A stretch of 64,000 nt of DNA from Crambe crambe (lineage: Eukaryota; Porifera; Demospongiae; Poecilosclerida; Crambeidae). Positions 12,204-26,103 of the stretch are shown in pieces. Made by a program: the position numbers and the translations under genes. The DNA lies in contig OZ004588.1 of NCBI GenBank assembly GCA_963924555.1, positions 6,917,205 to 6,981,204 of the forward strand, given 5' to 3'. The stretch's first letter is position 1. Each line of letters begins with the position of its first letter. The notes below the pieces were generated by a model that did not search any database, was not told where the DNA came from, and saw only the letters and a list, made by a program, of their open reading frames with translations.

Positions 12204-13730
12204 TTAGCTACTCAGGGAATCCACACTGAAAGGTTTCTGTTCACTGTGACTACAAGTCTTACCATCTTTGAAGTCGTCCCACTCTCGCTCTTTCTTCAGA
12301 GTTTCTTCACTCTCCTCCTCGTCATCTGCCTCCATCTCCTCCACTTCTTCTTGCTCTTTCCTCCCCCTGGCTCCTCCCACCATTGAGTCATCATCAACCC
12401 TAGTCTGAAGAAGAGCAGCTTCCGCATCTGCAGCCTTCCTGGGAGGATAAACAAAGCTTTTCATCAGTACAATCAAGACGGGTTTGAGCTATTCCCCCCA
12501 ATACCTTTGTTCCATTTCTTCCTTGTATTTTTGTTGGTAGAATTCTTCAACAGACATTGTAGGTAAGCTAGGATAGCCAGCTCCAAATACCTTTGACTAG
12601 AGACAATGAAAGAATCAGGCAACTGAGCTGCATGCTAGGTGTGTGTTATGATCGATGACCCTTTACTAACCCAAGGGAAAGACCAATTAATAACCACTAA
12701 CTTCTCACCTGAAGCATTTCTTTTGTGATCACAATGGGTTTTACTGGCTTTATCACAGGAGGTGGGGCAGTAGGTGTGGCCTCACTCCCCTTACCCACAC
12801 CCCTATTCTTCATGCTCTCCAAGATCTCAACTTCTTGGTCGATGGAACGGATGTGGTCTTGGCAACGAAAGACCCATACTCTGAGGAGAGTGAAGGCCTG
12901 GTCTCTCATGACACCCTCGTCCACTTGGTGCTCTTGCGAAACTAGAGAGAGCTCTACTCTTACTGTCAGCTCCTTGGAAACAAAATAACATGACAATATA
13001 TATATATATATATATATTATAGCACCTTCCCTACTTTTAGTTTTCTCTCTATTTCTTTCTGTTCAGTAAGCCGGGCTATTCTGGCTGTCCTCTCAGCTGC
13101 TAGATGTTGGTAAGACCTTGGAGTGGGGGCCGATGATGCCGAAGGATCTGGGTTCCTTGCAGGGGGAGGATCCTGTTATCAGGGGGTTTTAATAATCAAG
13201 ACCGACTTTTATGATCTTATTCTGACCTCAGAGGTGATGGAATAGGATCTACAACGTTGAAGATAGTCTACAAAATATACCCGTGCCTTCTGAATTGTTT
13301 CAAGGCGATCACCCTCCGATATCTGCAGCGTAAGGTCACCAAGTAGTGCAGGAAGCAGAAGATATCTACACCAATATAATGTAATCATACCGTGTATACC
13401 TCTGTACCTTTTAATTCTTTCTTTACTTGACGTCTGCTGTTGCTAAGTCGTCTAAGCCCTCATTGGTGCTGAAAAGGCTGAGTTGATTGGCCAGGCGTGT
13501 TGCCTGCTCTAAATGATCAATACCTCCCTGCACACAAACCTTTAAATATAACATATAGCTTTTACTGAGTGGTCAGCCAATGGTATACATAGGATGATCC
13601 TTCTCACCTTGTACTCATCTGAAGTAGAGTTTAGATCATCATCTCCTCTCTCTATTCTTTTCTGAGCATCCCAGCCTTTTTTGAACAATTTCTGTAAGGA
13701 TTGGAGGTCAAGAGAAGAGCTTTCAGCCAT
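12204..13730 (-). CDS. IGBP1: Immunoglobulin-binding protein 1 / alpha4 (TAP42 family)
   Basis: IGBP1/alpha4 binds and protects catalytic subunits of PP2A-type phosphatases and links them to TOR signalling. Seven minus-strand exons: 13730-13608, 13527-13427, 13365-13227, 13172-13035, 12972-12709, 12596-12505, 12438-12204, giving 363 residues. The N-terminal helical TAP42 repeat region contains LATADVKYLLLPALLGDLTL, and the C-terminal part has the conserved KVFGAGYPSLPTMSVEEFYQ. The acidic tail contains the family motif REWDDFKDG, but the last residues (CSHSEQKPFSVDSLSS) differ from the usual HPRGYGNRQNMG-type ending. The gene converges on AGPAT5 (333-bp gap) and diverges from CHMP5. Confidence 0.92.
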
Positions 13731-14042
13731 GAAGCCAAAAAGAGTTCAAGGGTTAATCAAACTTTAGGTCTAAGCGCGCGCGTAGAGCTAGCTAGGTCAC
13801 ATGGTTTCAATATGATCATCACATGACAACCCTATAATAACAACATCCGGATAATACTGCTGCTGTGTCATCCCAGCAACATTGACTGATTAAGCGTTCG
13901 CTTCGCGGCTTGTACAAGAAAATTACTCACCAATAGTAAAATCCCAGTTTGGTAGGTTACCATCTAGTGTATATTATAAAGTGTTGTGTAGCTAAGCTTC
14001 TTATATTCCTATCAAAACAATACTGCAGTTCCAGCTGTGAAG
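13731..14042. promoter_or_regulatory. Compact divergent promoter region, IGBP1/CHMP5
   Basis: Only 312 bp separate the two divergent start codons, so both 5' UTRs and promoters must lie here. GCGCGCGTAGAGCTAGC-like sequence occurs near 13774. No specific factor site is claimed. Confidence 0.5.
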
Positions 14043-15596
<1,554 letters not shown>

Positions 15597-15852
15597 ATTC
15601 TTTGAAACAATTTATTATTTTTAGTATCCTCAACTCTATGTTATGCACTCAGAATTTTATGAAAAATTTTTTATGGGTAAATGGCCCCATAAGAAAAGGT
15701 AAAGGTCCTATAAAAAAAATTATTATAGTCATGATAATATTACTGTCCAATAGAGAGAAAAATAATTGATGCTTCAAAATTAATTGAATAGAGAGAAAAT
15801 AATAGCATATTAATTTTGTGTCTCAAGAAAAAAAGTTGTTATGGCAAGTGTT

Positions 15853-17822
15853 TCACAGATCCCAGACCAGCTGTTTTTGGAACTCTCTGATCATGAGGGA
15901 GTTGACCTCGTCTGTAGCATGGCTGACATTCTTGACAAGGTCCTGCACTTCCCTATCATCACCCTCAGAGACATTTTCTGGAACAGACGAGACAACTGTA
16001 AGCTGATTGGACTGTGTCATTGATCCTTGGGAACCTGGTATTACCATTGCTGTTACTGTTGATCGAGCGGTCGAGGCCTTTTTGTTCTGTTCCTTCACTG
16101 AAGACGACTCCTTTCCTAAACTGGACTGAGAAAGCATTGACAATTTATTGAGCTCAAAGTCACTTCGATTCTGTTCGGTTGTTTCGTCGTCATTAACAAG
16201 AGGGGCAATGGGTGATAAGTTTCCTGCAGAACCTTGTTTACCTTCAGTGTCGTTTTCAACCTCATTTTCTCGTGCTTTTTGGTTATAATATCGATCTGAT
16301 CGTCTTTGTTTTCGTTTGAGTGCAGCATAAGAAGACTGAAGTTGCTGGCATGCATTTCCCAATGATTCCACTTCCAACTGAATGCTAAAGGCAGCAGAGA
16401 AGTTGCAAAGCTGCTGAGCTTGCTCCAGCTCGACCAGTTTAGCTGCTTGCTGAGCTTTATTGGCAGAAATCAACCTCTCCAGTTCATTCATCTTCTCTTG
16501 TCTCATTCTCCCACTTAACTTCTTTGGCATTCGATATCGCTTGCAATCCTAAGCATTTTTGAAGACGATCCCGATGAGAGAAGTGAACTGTTGTTAGTTC
16601 TCTTTTTCCCCGTTGTTGTAAGGGTACTTTCCATATCCTTCCCAGTCTTAGAATAACCATGATAATACGAATACCCTCCTTCCTTCACAGCTCTCTTAGC
16701 TAGAACAAAGAGCTCTTCCCTACGAACCAGCAAAGTCGGATCTCTCAAACATAACTGATATGCTCCTTCATTCACTTGTTCCTCAAAAGGTGTCAAGAGT
16801 TCATGCTGACGCTTGTTGAAATTCTTACCATATATGCTGGAGTATTTTCGGATAAGTTCCTGTCTCTCGGGGTCCCACATGCTTGGGAGGAAAGGACACA
16901 ATCCCAGGGTTTTCTGGACGGGTGTTTGATCATCAATAAGTTCATCAAAGTTCCGACAATCGGAGCCTTCTTGGAGGTAAGGAGGGAGGAAAACCGTCTT
17001 TGAATTCTGTCCATCTTTGTTATTGGTATTACTCGAAGACGTTTTGGTTTTATTTGTGCTGGGAAGGGAACGACCTGAAGATTCCATGGCATCCACAAAT
17101 GCCTTACTAATACTAGGAGGTGTTTTTTTCAATGACGCTTTATTACCTGTATCAGATAAGTAGTGTTCTAGTAAAGAATCTTTATCCTTATTTGAAGAAG
17201 TGGATAAATTTGGAGATGGAGATGTGGAAGTAGTCGATAAAGAAGGTGAAGTGAACTGGTTTACAGAAGAAGTGGGTGCAGTTTTGTTGTCTGGTGGGAG
17301 TGGTTTGATGGTAGCAGTGGTGGTAGTAGTGTGTCGGGTGAGAGCTTTCTTCAGTCGCATGACATGAAAAGGTTTTTTGTCCATGCCCACCATGGCACAC
17401 AACTGATCAAACTCATCACTCTCAAGTTCTTGTAGTTGCTCGATGTCATCTGCTCCTATAATATTGGACAAAAACTAATCCATTTGGGACTATGTCATCT
17501 AAGATTAGTGTTCAGAAGTCAAATATTGGACAAAAACTAATCCATTTGGGACTATGTCATCTAAGATTAGTGTTCAGAAGTCAAGTGGTATGGATAAGCT
17601 TATGCTAAGATACACGACCCTCTTGTAAGGTGTAAATTTCCTTGGCTCCTTTTCTAAATAGAACCACCAACACTCTAAGCTACAGCTCTATATCACACTG
17701 TGGCACACAAGCTATCAATGTGGGGTTGTGTAGAGACCTTGTTCAAGGAGGGCATCCTCATAGCTCAGGAGATTAGCCTTCTCAAGGAGTTGGTGTAGAT
17801 CATTACCACACAGGGCACTCAT
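15853..17822 (-). CDS. NAB conserved-region-1 (SAM-like) protein, unknown function
   Basis: Exon 1 (17822-17738) and exon 2 (from 17455) join in phase to give LLEKANLLSYEDALLEQGAD, then DFDQLCAMVGM-type sequence and KPFHVMRLKKAL. This resembles the N-terminal NCD1 dimerisation domain of NAB transcriptional co-regulators. A Ser/Thr/Lys-rich linker follows. Next is a conserved-looking block: ELIRKYSSIYGKNFNKRQHE, NEGAYQLCLRDPTLLVRREE, LFVLAKRAVKEGGYSYYHGY. That reading frame stops at 16515. An overlapping frame (about 16551-15853) then encodes a helical, probably coiled-coil segment (LERLISANKAQQAAKLVELE, QQLCNFSAAFSIQLEVESLG) and a Ser-rich tail. The two frames do not join with a simple GT-AG intron that I can find. 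I infer one gene but cannot prove the junction. Function is unassigned beyond the NAB-like start. Confidence 0.6.
17459..17582. repeat. 62-bp perfect tandem duplication in NAB-like intron 1
   Basis: The 62 bp beginning ATATTGGACAAAAACTAATC at 17461 recur identically from 17523. The array sits right next to the acceptor site of exon 2. Confidence 0.95.
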
Positions 17823-18151
17823 AACCTAGGGAAAAGAACAAGGCAACCGTGGCCATTTAAAGTTTAAAGAACGGCGCCAACAGAACCATCGCTGACAACT
17901 GGAAGAATTTTGGTACTTCATTTGGTTGGGCTTTTGCTTACCTTCTAAGACTAACGTTTGAAAGTCCTCGGTTGGCAACGATTGCTTAGTTCCTCCTTTG
18001 TTTGTCTTGTCTATGTCCCGATGACAAGCAGAAAATGGTTCCTGTTGACGATTTACTGCGCATGTGCAGCGAGATTTACCAAGGCAACAAATATGACCTT
18101 TAACCCCGAGCTATTGGCGGGAAGAACCCAGGATTTGAAGTTGGAGAGGAG
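17823..18151. promoter_or_regulatory. Divergent upstream region, NAB-like/NCAPG2
   Basis: The 329 bp between two divergent start codons should contain both promoters. No specific core element is claimed. Confidence 0.45.
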
Positions 18152-21100
18152 ATGAAGAGAGAAGAAGCTATTTCTGTCATTAATAAGGCAGCAGAAGACT
18201 CAAAGGCGTTTCTTGAGTTACTAAAGAAGCATGTGAGTAGTCAATACACCCTATATCAAGAAGCTGGCTGCCAGTTACCACTATGCTTGCTGTCCACAGA
18301 AGTCTAAGGATCCATTTAACATAACTGAGTTCCTCCAGTCTCTCTCCAAGAAGCAACACTCAGTGGTGTGGGAGTCTCTTCTGCGTCTCCTCCTGGAAAA
18401 TGTTGAAGTTAAGGAAGTTGAGTCAGGGGAAAATTCTCCACCCACTTCTGCTGGACTAGTGAGTTTAATTACATCATTGTTTGCTGTGACCATGGCATGA
18501 TGTGTTTCATTTCTCCCTCTAGGTGTCTGACAAGTCACTTCTCCTGGTGTCTGGAGTGGTGGAATTCTGCTCGTGTGCCCTCTCTCTTGAGGACCCAGTG
18601 ACCCCTGAACCTATGCAAGAAGCCCTTCAAGTGCTGCATGGTGAGAGATAGGCCCCTAGGGAAATGACATAATTTAGCCCATAATTACCTCTTTATCAAA
18701 AAAAATTTGCCCAGATAATCTGCTTACTTTATTTGAGCCGACCCCTCAGTTGCAGAATAGAGCGTGTCAGTTATTGGAGAGGTGGTGGTGCTTGGAGAAA
18801 GGTGAGAGGGATGGTCTTGTCCCTCATTGCCTCCTCTATCTAGTGGCTAGGACCCTCAATGAAGGAGCCAAGGTCAGTCCATGGAATGTGATATTGATGA
18901 GAATGGGGGGGTCACCAAGCATAAAATTCCCCACTTGCTAATTTCAATGAAGGAACCTCAAAGAGTATGATGTCAGTCATGAACTGATTGGGTGGTCACC
19001 AATGAATATGATTAATAGGAGTTCCCCACTTTTACCTTGACTTTTCTTTGATGGTCTTGTAGGTGTCAGATGTGAAGCGGGTGTGGGTGATGAGGAAGGC
19101 TTTCCTTCTGCTGGACTTTGAGGACCCAGGAACCTCTCCTTTCAAGACTATGCTCCTTGCATGCATTCTCCAGCATGTCTACCTCAACTCTGATCAGGTG
19201 ACTCTGATCAGGTGAGACGGAGTATCACCTTCCCTAATGGCATAGTACAGATTCCTCATTTTCTGATTTGCTGCTATTTAGGGGAGAAAGTTTTTGAGTT
19301 TCCTGTTCGGTATGCACCCCAAGTTTGTAGAGGACCTCCATCAGACAATCAAGAACCAGATTCCCCGTGCACCCAAGTAAGAACTGACTGGTTTGCATGC
19401 ATTTGAGATTAGGAAATTGATATATATTATATATGTGACAGTCGCGCATCTATTTTTGGCCGCTTTTCAAACTTTGGCTCACCATAACTCATGACTACTA
19501 GTGGCCATGTGTAGAAATAGGAATACAGGACAAAAATTTAGCATAAATTTCAAAATTCAAATAAGCTAAATAATATTTGATTGCAGGTCCTTACTTGAGA
19601 TTTATGCTGAAATCTACTTCCGAGCCTGGAAACTCTCGTCGGGTCCTTACTTGCTGCAGATCGAAGAGCACTGTTTGCAGGACCTGATGTACAGTGCTGT
19701 CCACGCCCCTCGCAATGGCTTCTGTCTCTTTCAATCCCTCAGGAAGGTAAGAATATTTGGTTCTAGCAGAGGGAGAGATGTTATATGTATTTCAAGTCCA
19801 TTCCCCTTATATAGTATGAAGGATTTAATTAAGATCCTATAGATTTGAATTTTACTCTCTATTATTCAGATTCTCAGTTTTATCCATCAGCAGCGATCAC
19901 AAAAGGGTGTGTCAGAGATGCTACTCCGCCTCTATTCCCCTTTCCTCTGGCGTTCCCTGAAGGTGGCATGCCCCCAAGTCCGTGCGAATGCGGCCAGCCT
20001 CTTATTGGACGCCTTCCCCCTACAGGACCCGGACTCTACCAGAGAAGAGATAGACACCATCATGCAGAAGCAATTTGATGTCATGATGGTAAGCATTTCC
20101 CCAGCAATATAATTTATTCAAAAAAACAAAACAAATTATTTCTTATACAAAATAACAGCAAAATGACAATAAAAGGTTTGTTAATTCAAGAGTTAACATT
20201 CGTTGCAGACATCAATGCATCTGACAAGATTGGAATCTCGTATGACCAGACAAAATAGTTATTTCTTCACATCTTGGAGATCTTGACAGAATCTCTGCAT
20301 TGATGAATTTTCTGATCACATAATTACCACAATAGTAGAATAACCTTCAAAATGTTGCTGTTAGTGATACAAACATCTATGCAGTCATCCCTGGTGGAAT
20401 TCCCAGGGCTAGGAGTTAGATCTGTAGGATTTGGGCTCATAGGAGTGGGGCTGGTAGGAATAGAGCTGGTAAGACTAAGACCGAAAATCATCACTGATAA
20501 AACCAGCAGAACACAAGAAGTGAAGCTATTCATGTTTCTTTTTTACGTAGCTGCTTCAGAGAAGATGGAAAATCTGATAATTCAAATCCAGGTGCACTCT
20601 TGATCTCAGCTCTTACGCCTTGCTTTTATAACTCCTGGCATAATTAGGCTGCCAGTAATTATTAAATATTGGTTGAAATGGTAGTAATTGAAAGTGATGG
20701 TTTCTATTAAGGAGTATGGATCGTTAAAAGCATGCTTTGAGTGTGTCATTAAAGACATAACATTATAAAACATGCACAAAATTGTGCTCATAAACAGATT
20801 GAAGGGTTTCCATCACTTTAGGGAGATGTTTATTACATCTTAATTATTATTCCCACATTCCCTCCCACACATTCATTCCCCTTTTGTTATATATTATAGT
20901 ATTAGAGTAAGTTGATATGAAAATTGTACACATGAAATTATAACTGAAATTTATTTATTAACAGAATCACTGAAATAGCAATAATAATAACACACGGTAT
21001 GATATGTCCAAAGTTTTCATATTAGTCACAATACCAGTTGCAGAAACCAGAGCAGACGGTAGGACCACCAAATTGCACAGCCCAACAAGCAGCCCTGACC

Positions 21101-24100
21101 TGTGGCAGTCGAATCCTTCGACAGAAAGCCTACATCAATTTAAAAAGAGACCACAATTCAGAATAGAATGGTTGGAAATCGTATGTGTACTAGTTAAAGC
21201 TTTAGTGCAGTGTTTGAAGGATAAAAAAGTACCAAAATGGCCAAAAAATAGCTGCACTTGCATAACATTACCTGGATGGATTTAGTGCCACGGTTGCAAG
21301 CTCTTATGCAAGCGCTCCTGCTGCAGTTCCCAGCATCTGCCCTCTCAGGAAGCAGCACTGAGAGAACCAGCAACACACAAATAACAGTAACAGTGTAGGT
21401 TTTCATACTCTCCTTCTTCTGATTTATCTTCTCCAATGAGGATTATGAATCTATTGCTCGGCTGAAGAAATTGCTCGGCAGATGATTTTATACCCTCTAC
21501 AGAGGGAATATGTTTATTTTGCCTAATATGGAATTAGTTGTGCTATTTATTATCTCTAGGAGATTGTTTTCTTTCATTGTTTACAGTCTGACACTGACAG
21601 TCTGATGTATAGAATAATTATATAGAATATATGAACTTTGACCCTTTATTTTTTATTATTGGTTTGAACCCATTAGCTTAACTTTCCCATCAACTTGCAA
21701 ATGCTCCCCCAGGTGTGCACTTATTCATATATTTCTCTTATACACAGTGATCCCTACAATTGAACTCCTTGCCATCTGTAGGAATAAGGATAGAGTTCGT
21801 AGGGGTAGGGATAAAGCTTGTATTTGTAGAGATAGTGCTTGAGCCTGAATGTGATCATGAATAGTGCTGAGGGAACAACAACAGAATGTACTCTGTGTGT
21901 AATAATATTTTTGACTAGTAATCTCATTATCAAAGCAACTGACACTAACTAATCAAGTAATGCCTAAAGACTCAAAAGACTTAAAACGTGTTATCAGTTG
22001 TTATTTGGTTTCATCTAATATAAGTCATCATGCTATTGATGATGGTGCAGAGTCCAACCATGCTTGAAATGAATGTTTATTAGACTTAGCATTGGTTGCT
22101 CCCATCGCTAGATGACCAGGTGAATATGGGACTTGGTTTGGAGCAATGAAGTCTTCAAGTCATTTAGGATCTCTTCTAATGGAACAAACTCACCAGATTC
22201 AATCTTTTTGCAGACATTGGAGGTAGTTCGAAACTGAAGGCACCTGAAGATGGAAGTGGTGGTTATAGGGAGAACTTGGTCCTGTTATGCCTGGGGGCAT
22301 TGGATTGACCCGAGGCTACTGATATAGCCTGGCTACTTTGGTGGCCTTCGATCCATAGAGTACCAAATGGTTTTTAAGTTCTGCCTGGTATTCTGACCAT
22401 GTGGACATGTAGTTACTGTGTGCATGCTCCCTGTGCCAATTATTGCAAACTTGGACTAAATTGAGTGACCCAGCAAAGAGCTCTGATCCACTGTTCCCAT
22501 TTTGGAGTCCTTCGACATAAAGCCTGGATAAAGTAGAGTGACCAGAGATTGAAAAAAGGGTGTGAACCATAGAACCATAGAAAATGAAGCCCCCCCCCCC
22601 TCCCCCAAACCAAACCAATTAAATTTCCTGTTTCCCATCGGCTCCATCATTGATTTTTGAAAAACACACAAATAAAACTTTTGTGTCTAATTATAAATAA
22701 TAGAGAGACTCATAGTGAGTAATTTGTGACAGCTGCTTAAGTTAGGCAACAAAAAAATTGCTCTTTTTAATGGCACACACACTAGCTAGTAGTTATCTAG
22801 ACCAAGTTAGCTAGGCTGGCTAGCTATTAAAATAATCGATATATCTAGCTACATAACTCAGTGCAGCTGGAAAGTCCTTGTGTTTTTGTTTTCGCACGCA
22901 GCATTATTTTTTTGTGATGATGAAACAAGAAATTTAATTGGTTTGGCCTAATGGTAATTGTTTGAACTCATAGTTTACCCATTGCCTCCACAACTGGCAG
23001 GTCTGTGTATTTTTTAACTATCAAAGCAACTGACTTCTCCAAAGACAAAATATCCTAAGTGTCACTCTTGGTTTTATCTGCAAGGCATTATGCTGATGGG
23101 GGAGGGACATAGAAGGTTCTTCTGGTGTGTACCCATAGTGTGTGAGTTAAAGGTTTTGATTAAGTTTCAAATGATTATTAGAGACATCACAGTGTACGAG
23201 TATTTGCCACAACACTCTTTATCAAAGGACTGAATCAACAACTTTTAGTAGTGTTTACGAAGATGGAATGACAATATTGCTAAAAATGATTTATTATTAT
23301 GTGGGACTGTCACTCTGTGTGACGATGCAGGGCCAGTACTAGTCTCGTGTAGCCAACCCATTACCAACCGCAAGGGTCTGGTGACATGTAATACTTGGAC
23401 TTGTGCACTTGTGGAAGTCTAATTATGAGGTAGTGTGCATTAATAAAAATATTAGCCACATCCACGTGTATGGCATGCATCTTCGCAGTCACTAAAAATA
23501 CGGAGCTACTTCAAGATGATGTCATTAAGTAATAAGTTCTTATGCGTCACTGAATGTCAGAATACTCAATTTAATGATATTCATTGCTAAAAGTACAAGT
23601 CTTAGTATTGCATATCTCCAGACCCTTTCCTTCCCTCGCAGTTGGTTAAGGGTTGGCTGTAACAAGTTTTTTATTGCAAAATTTGTACAAAGACTGAAGT
23701 GTGAAGTATAAATTATAAATTCTCTTGTTAATTTCAAATTTTAACCCCGCAAAAGTTAAATTTCCAGCATGTAATATGCAGCAAATTTGAAACACGGAAA
23801 CTTACTAAGTCATTGACCAGTTGAACAGCAGCAGTAACTTTTTCCTCATTACTTTGTTTTGTAGGAATTATTGGGAGATCAGTCGGTGCTTGTAAGGGTG
23901 ACGGCAGTGTCGGGGGTGTGTCATGTCCTCTCCCTGTACTTTGAGATGATCCCTTTCCCTGCGATTAAGACCTTACTGGGACGTCTTGTCAAAGAGTTGG
24001 CTTGGGATGCAGCTGCCATTGATGTTAGGGTGGCCGTTCTTCAGGTGAGATGTGATCCACAATATTTTAGAAATACAGTGAATCTCCTATCAACAAAGGA

Positions 24101-26009
24101 CAATTTAGAAGTACTTACACTCTATACCAAATAATTAACTTTCAAAAGAGGACAACCTTTCTACAAAGGACAAAAGGATGGGTCCCTAAAGTCTACTTTT
24201 GTCATTCACTATAACTGCTATAACTTTCTCAATTTAATGCATCAACAGAGAGCTGATTATCCACTCTCTCTGCTGGTGTTTGAAATTTGAAAAATTGAGA
24301 AGATTATAGCAGTTATAATGAATGATCAAATGCTTTATAGTGTTCAGAGGTTCACTATATGAGTGAATAGAGTACCTTTGTGTTACAAGATTGCTTCTGT
24401 TTTCTAGGGTTTGTGTGTTATCCTTGGCAATCACATGACCCACAGCCTCCTTAAGGAGCTCCTCCCATTACTCCACCCTTTTCTCCATGACAACTCAGAG
24501 AAGGTCCGTTTGGCGTTCCTTGAACTACTGCTGTTGGTGAAGGGAATGAAGTCGCTCAAATTCTGGAATATTTGTCCAATTGAACACCTTTTAGGTATGA
24601 AACACGTATAGGACCTACGGCCAATTTTGACCATCCTCAAGTACTGTAATTAATACTACCAGATATAATGTCCTGATCATTATGTATAGAGGCTTTTTTC
24701 AGTGAGACAGATTCTGAACTAAGGATACTTCTCAAAATAAGCCCAGGCCTGAAATTATGTCGTTTTTTTTTCCTGTTCCCAATGTTGTTTTTATTACCTC
24801 CAATGTTATCTTTAATAGCAAACCCAGTTTATATGGCTAGAAATCCCTGATGATATAGGGCCTCCTTGCTTCAAGCTTTTTAGAGTTTAGTATAATGTTG
24901 ACTGTTGCTTTATTCTGATGCAGCACGTATGGAAATGGACAGTATTCATGTGGTGAAGAGGATTGTATCTCTCCTTATGGATGCTTTCAAATATTCCTCT
25001 TCACAGAAGGTAATCGGGACTATCCATTGTATGTAATAATATATATACATTATACAATATACTTCTTTTTGTTCACTGAATGTAGATCCAGCGCTGTCTC
25101 TCTCTGCTTCGGATGAACCCAGGGGCTGCCAGGCGTTTTTACCAGCTGGCTGGGACACTCCTTTCCCCTGGGGACGTGGTTCACTTGATCCTTGCCATAC
25201 AGAGTGCCCTACTCCAGTGCATTCAGAGCAAAGGAGTGGAAAACAGCACAGCCACTGGTAATACGAGATTAAGGGAAAAGAAGATCTGCATTCACCTGGC
25301 ACTTTGATCATTCACTATAACTGCCATAACTTTCTCAATTCTTAACCAAATTTCATTGCATCAACAGGGAACTAATTATCCACTCTCTCTGCTGGTGTTT
25401 GAAACTTGAAGAATTGAGAAAGTTATAGCGAATGATCAAGATGCAAGGTGAATGCAAATAGACTATAGCTTCACCTGTTCAGTTCTTGATCCAGAAATTT
25501 ATAGCATGAAAAACTTGCTGATCACTGCATAGCATATGTAATAATTATATGCAAGAATAGATTTAAATATGGCCAGCACTTTTGTGTTGTTTTTTTAGCA
25601 AGGGACAACCCTTTATCATGCTTTCTTTAATGATTTAGTAAATGGGGTAGACCCTGGCAGTGATGATGGTAATAAGGCAATCCCAAAGACGAGGAAGCGA
25701 GGGAAACAGTGGAAGAGTGAGAGCCCCACTCCTGACACTGCTCTCAGCCAGGAGATGATAGACCGGTCTGAAATGGAAGAGCCATTGAGTTTGCAGGACT
25801 TTGACCTGGTATGTGGACTGTTGGACGTGATGGCAGTCCTCTGGGAGGTGGTTAAGGACCGCCTGGACAAACCTACTCATCGAAAAGTCAAAAAGAATCT
25901 AATATCTAAGACAGCACAAAACTTGCCTCTCTTCTTTGATACCTTCACAGTAAGTATTAATTAAGAGGAATCTTTGCAGCAATCAAAAGAAAAGTTGTCT
26001 GCAGTGAAA

Positions 26010-26103
<94 letters not shown>

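Larger units (their letters stand above)
20089..23864 (+). other. NCAPG2 intron 8 (3.8 kb), host of nested genes and a MITE
   Basis: Apart from the nested peptide genes and the MITE at 22607-22951, I see only AT-rich sequence, short ORFs and a poly-C tract (about 22591-22602). A short segment with ATCAAAGCAACTGAC occurs at about 21933 and again at 23020, perhaps an old duplication. Confidence 0.6.

Noticed and set aside
22316..22671. Minus-strand ORFs before the MITE in NCAPG2 intron 8
   Set aside because: They run through a poly-C tract and MITE sequence, and the composition is not protein-like.
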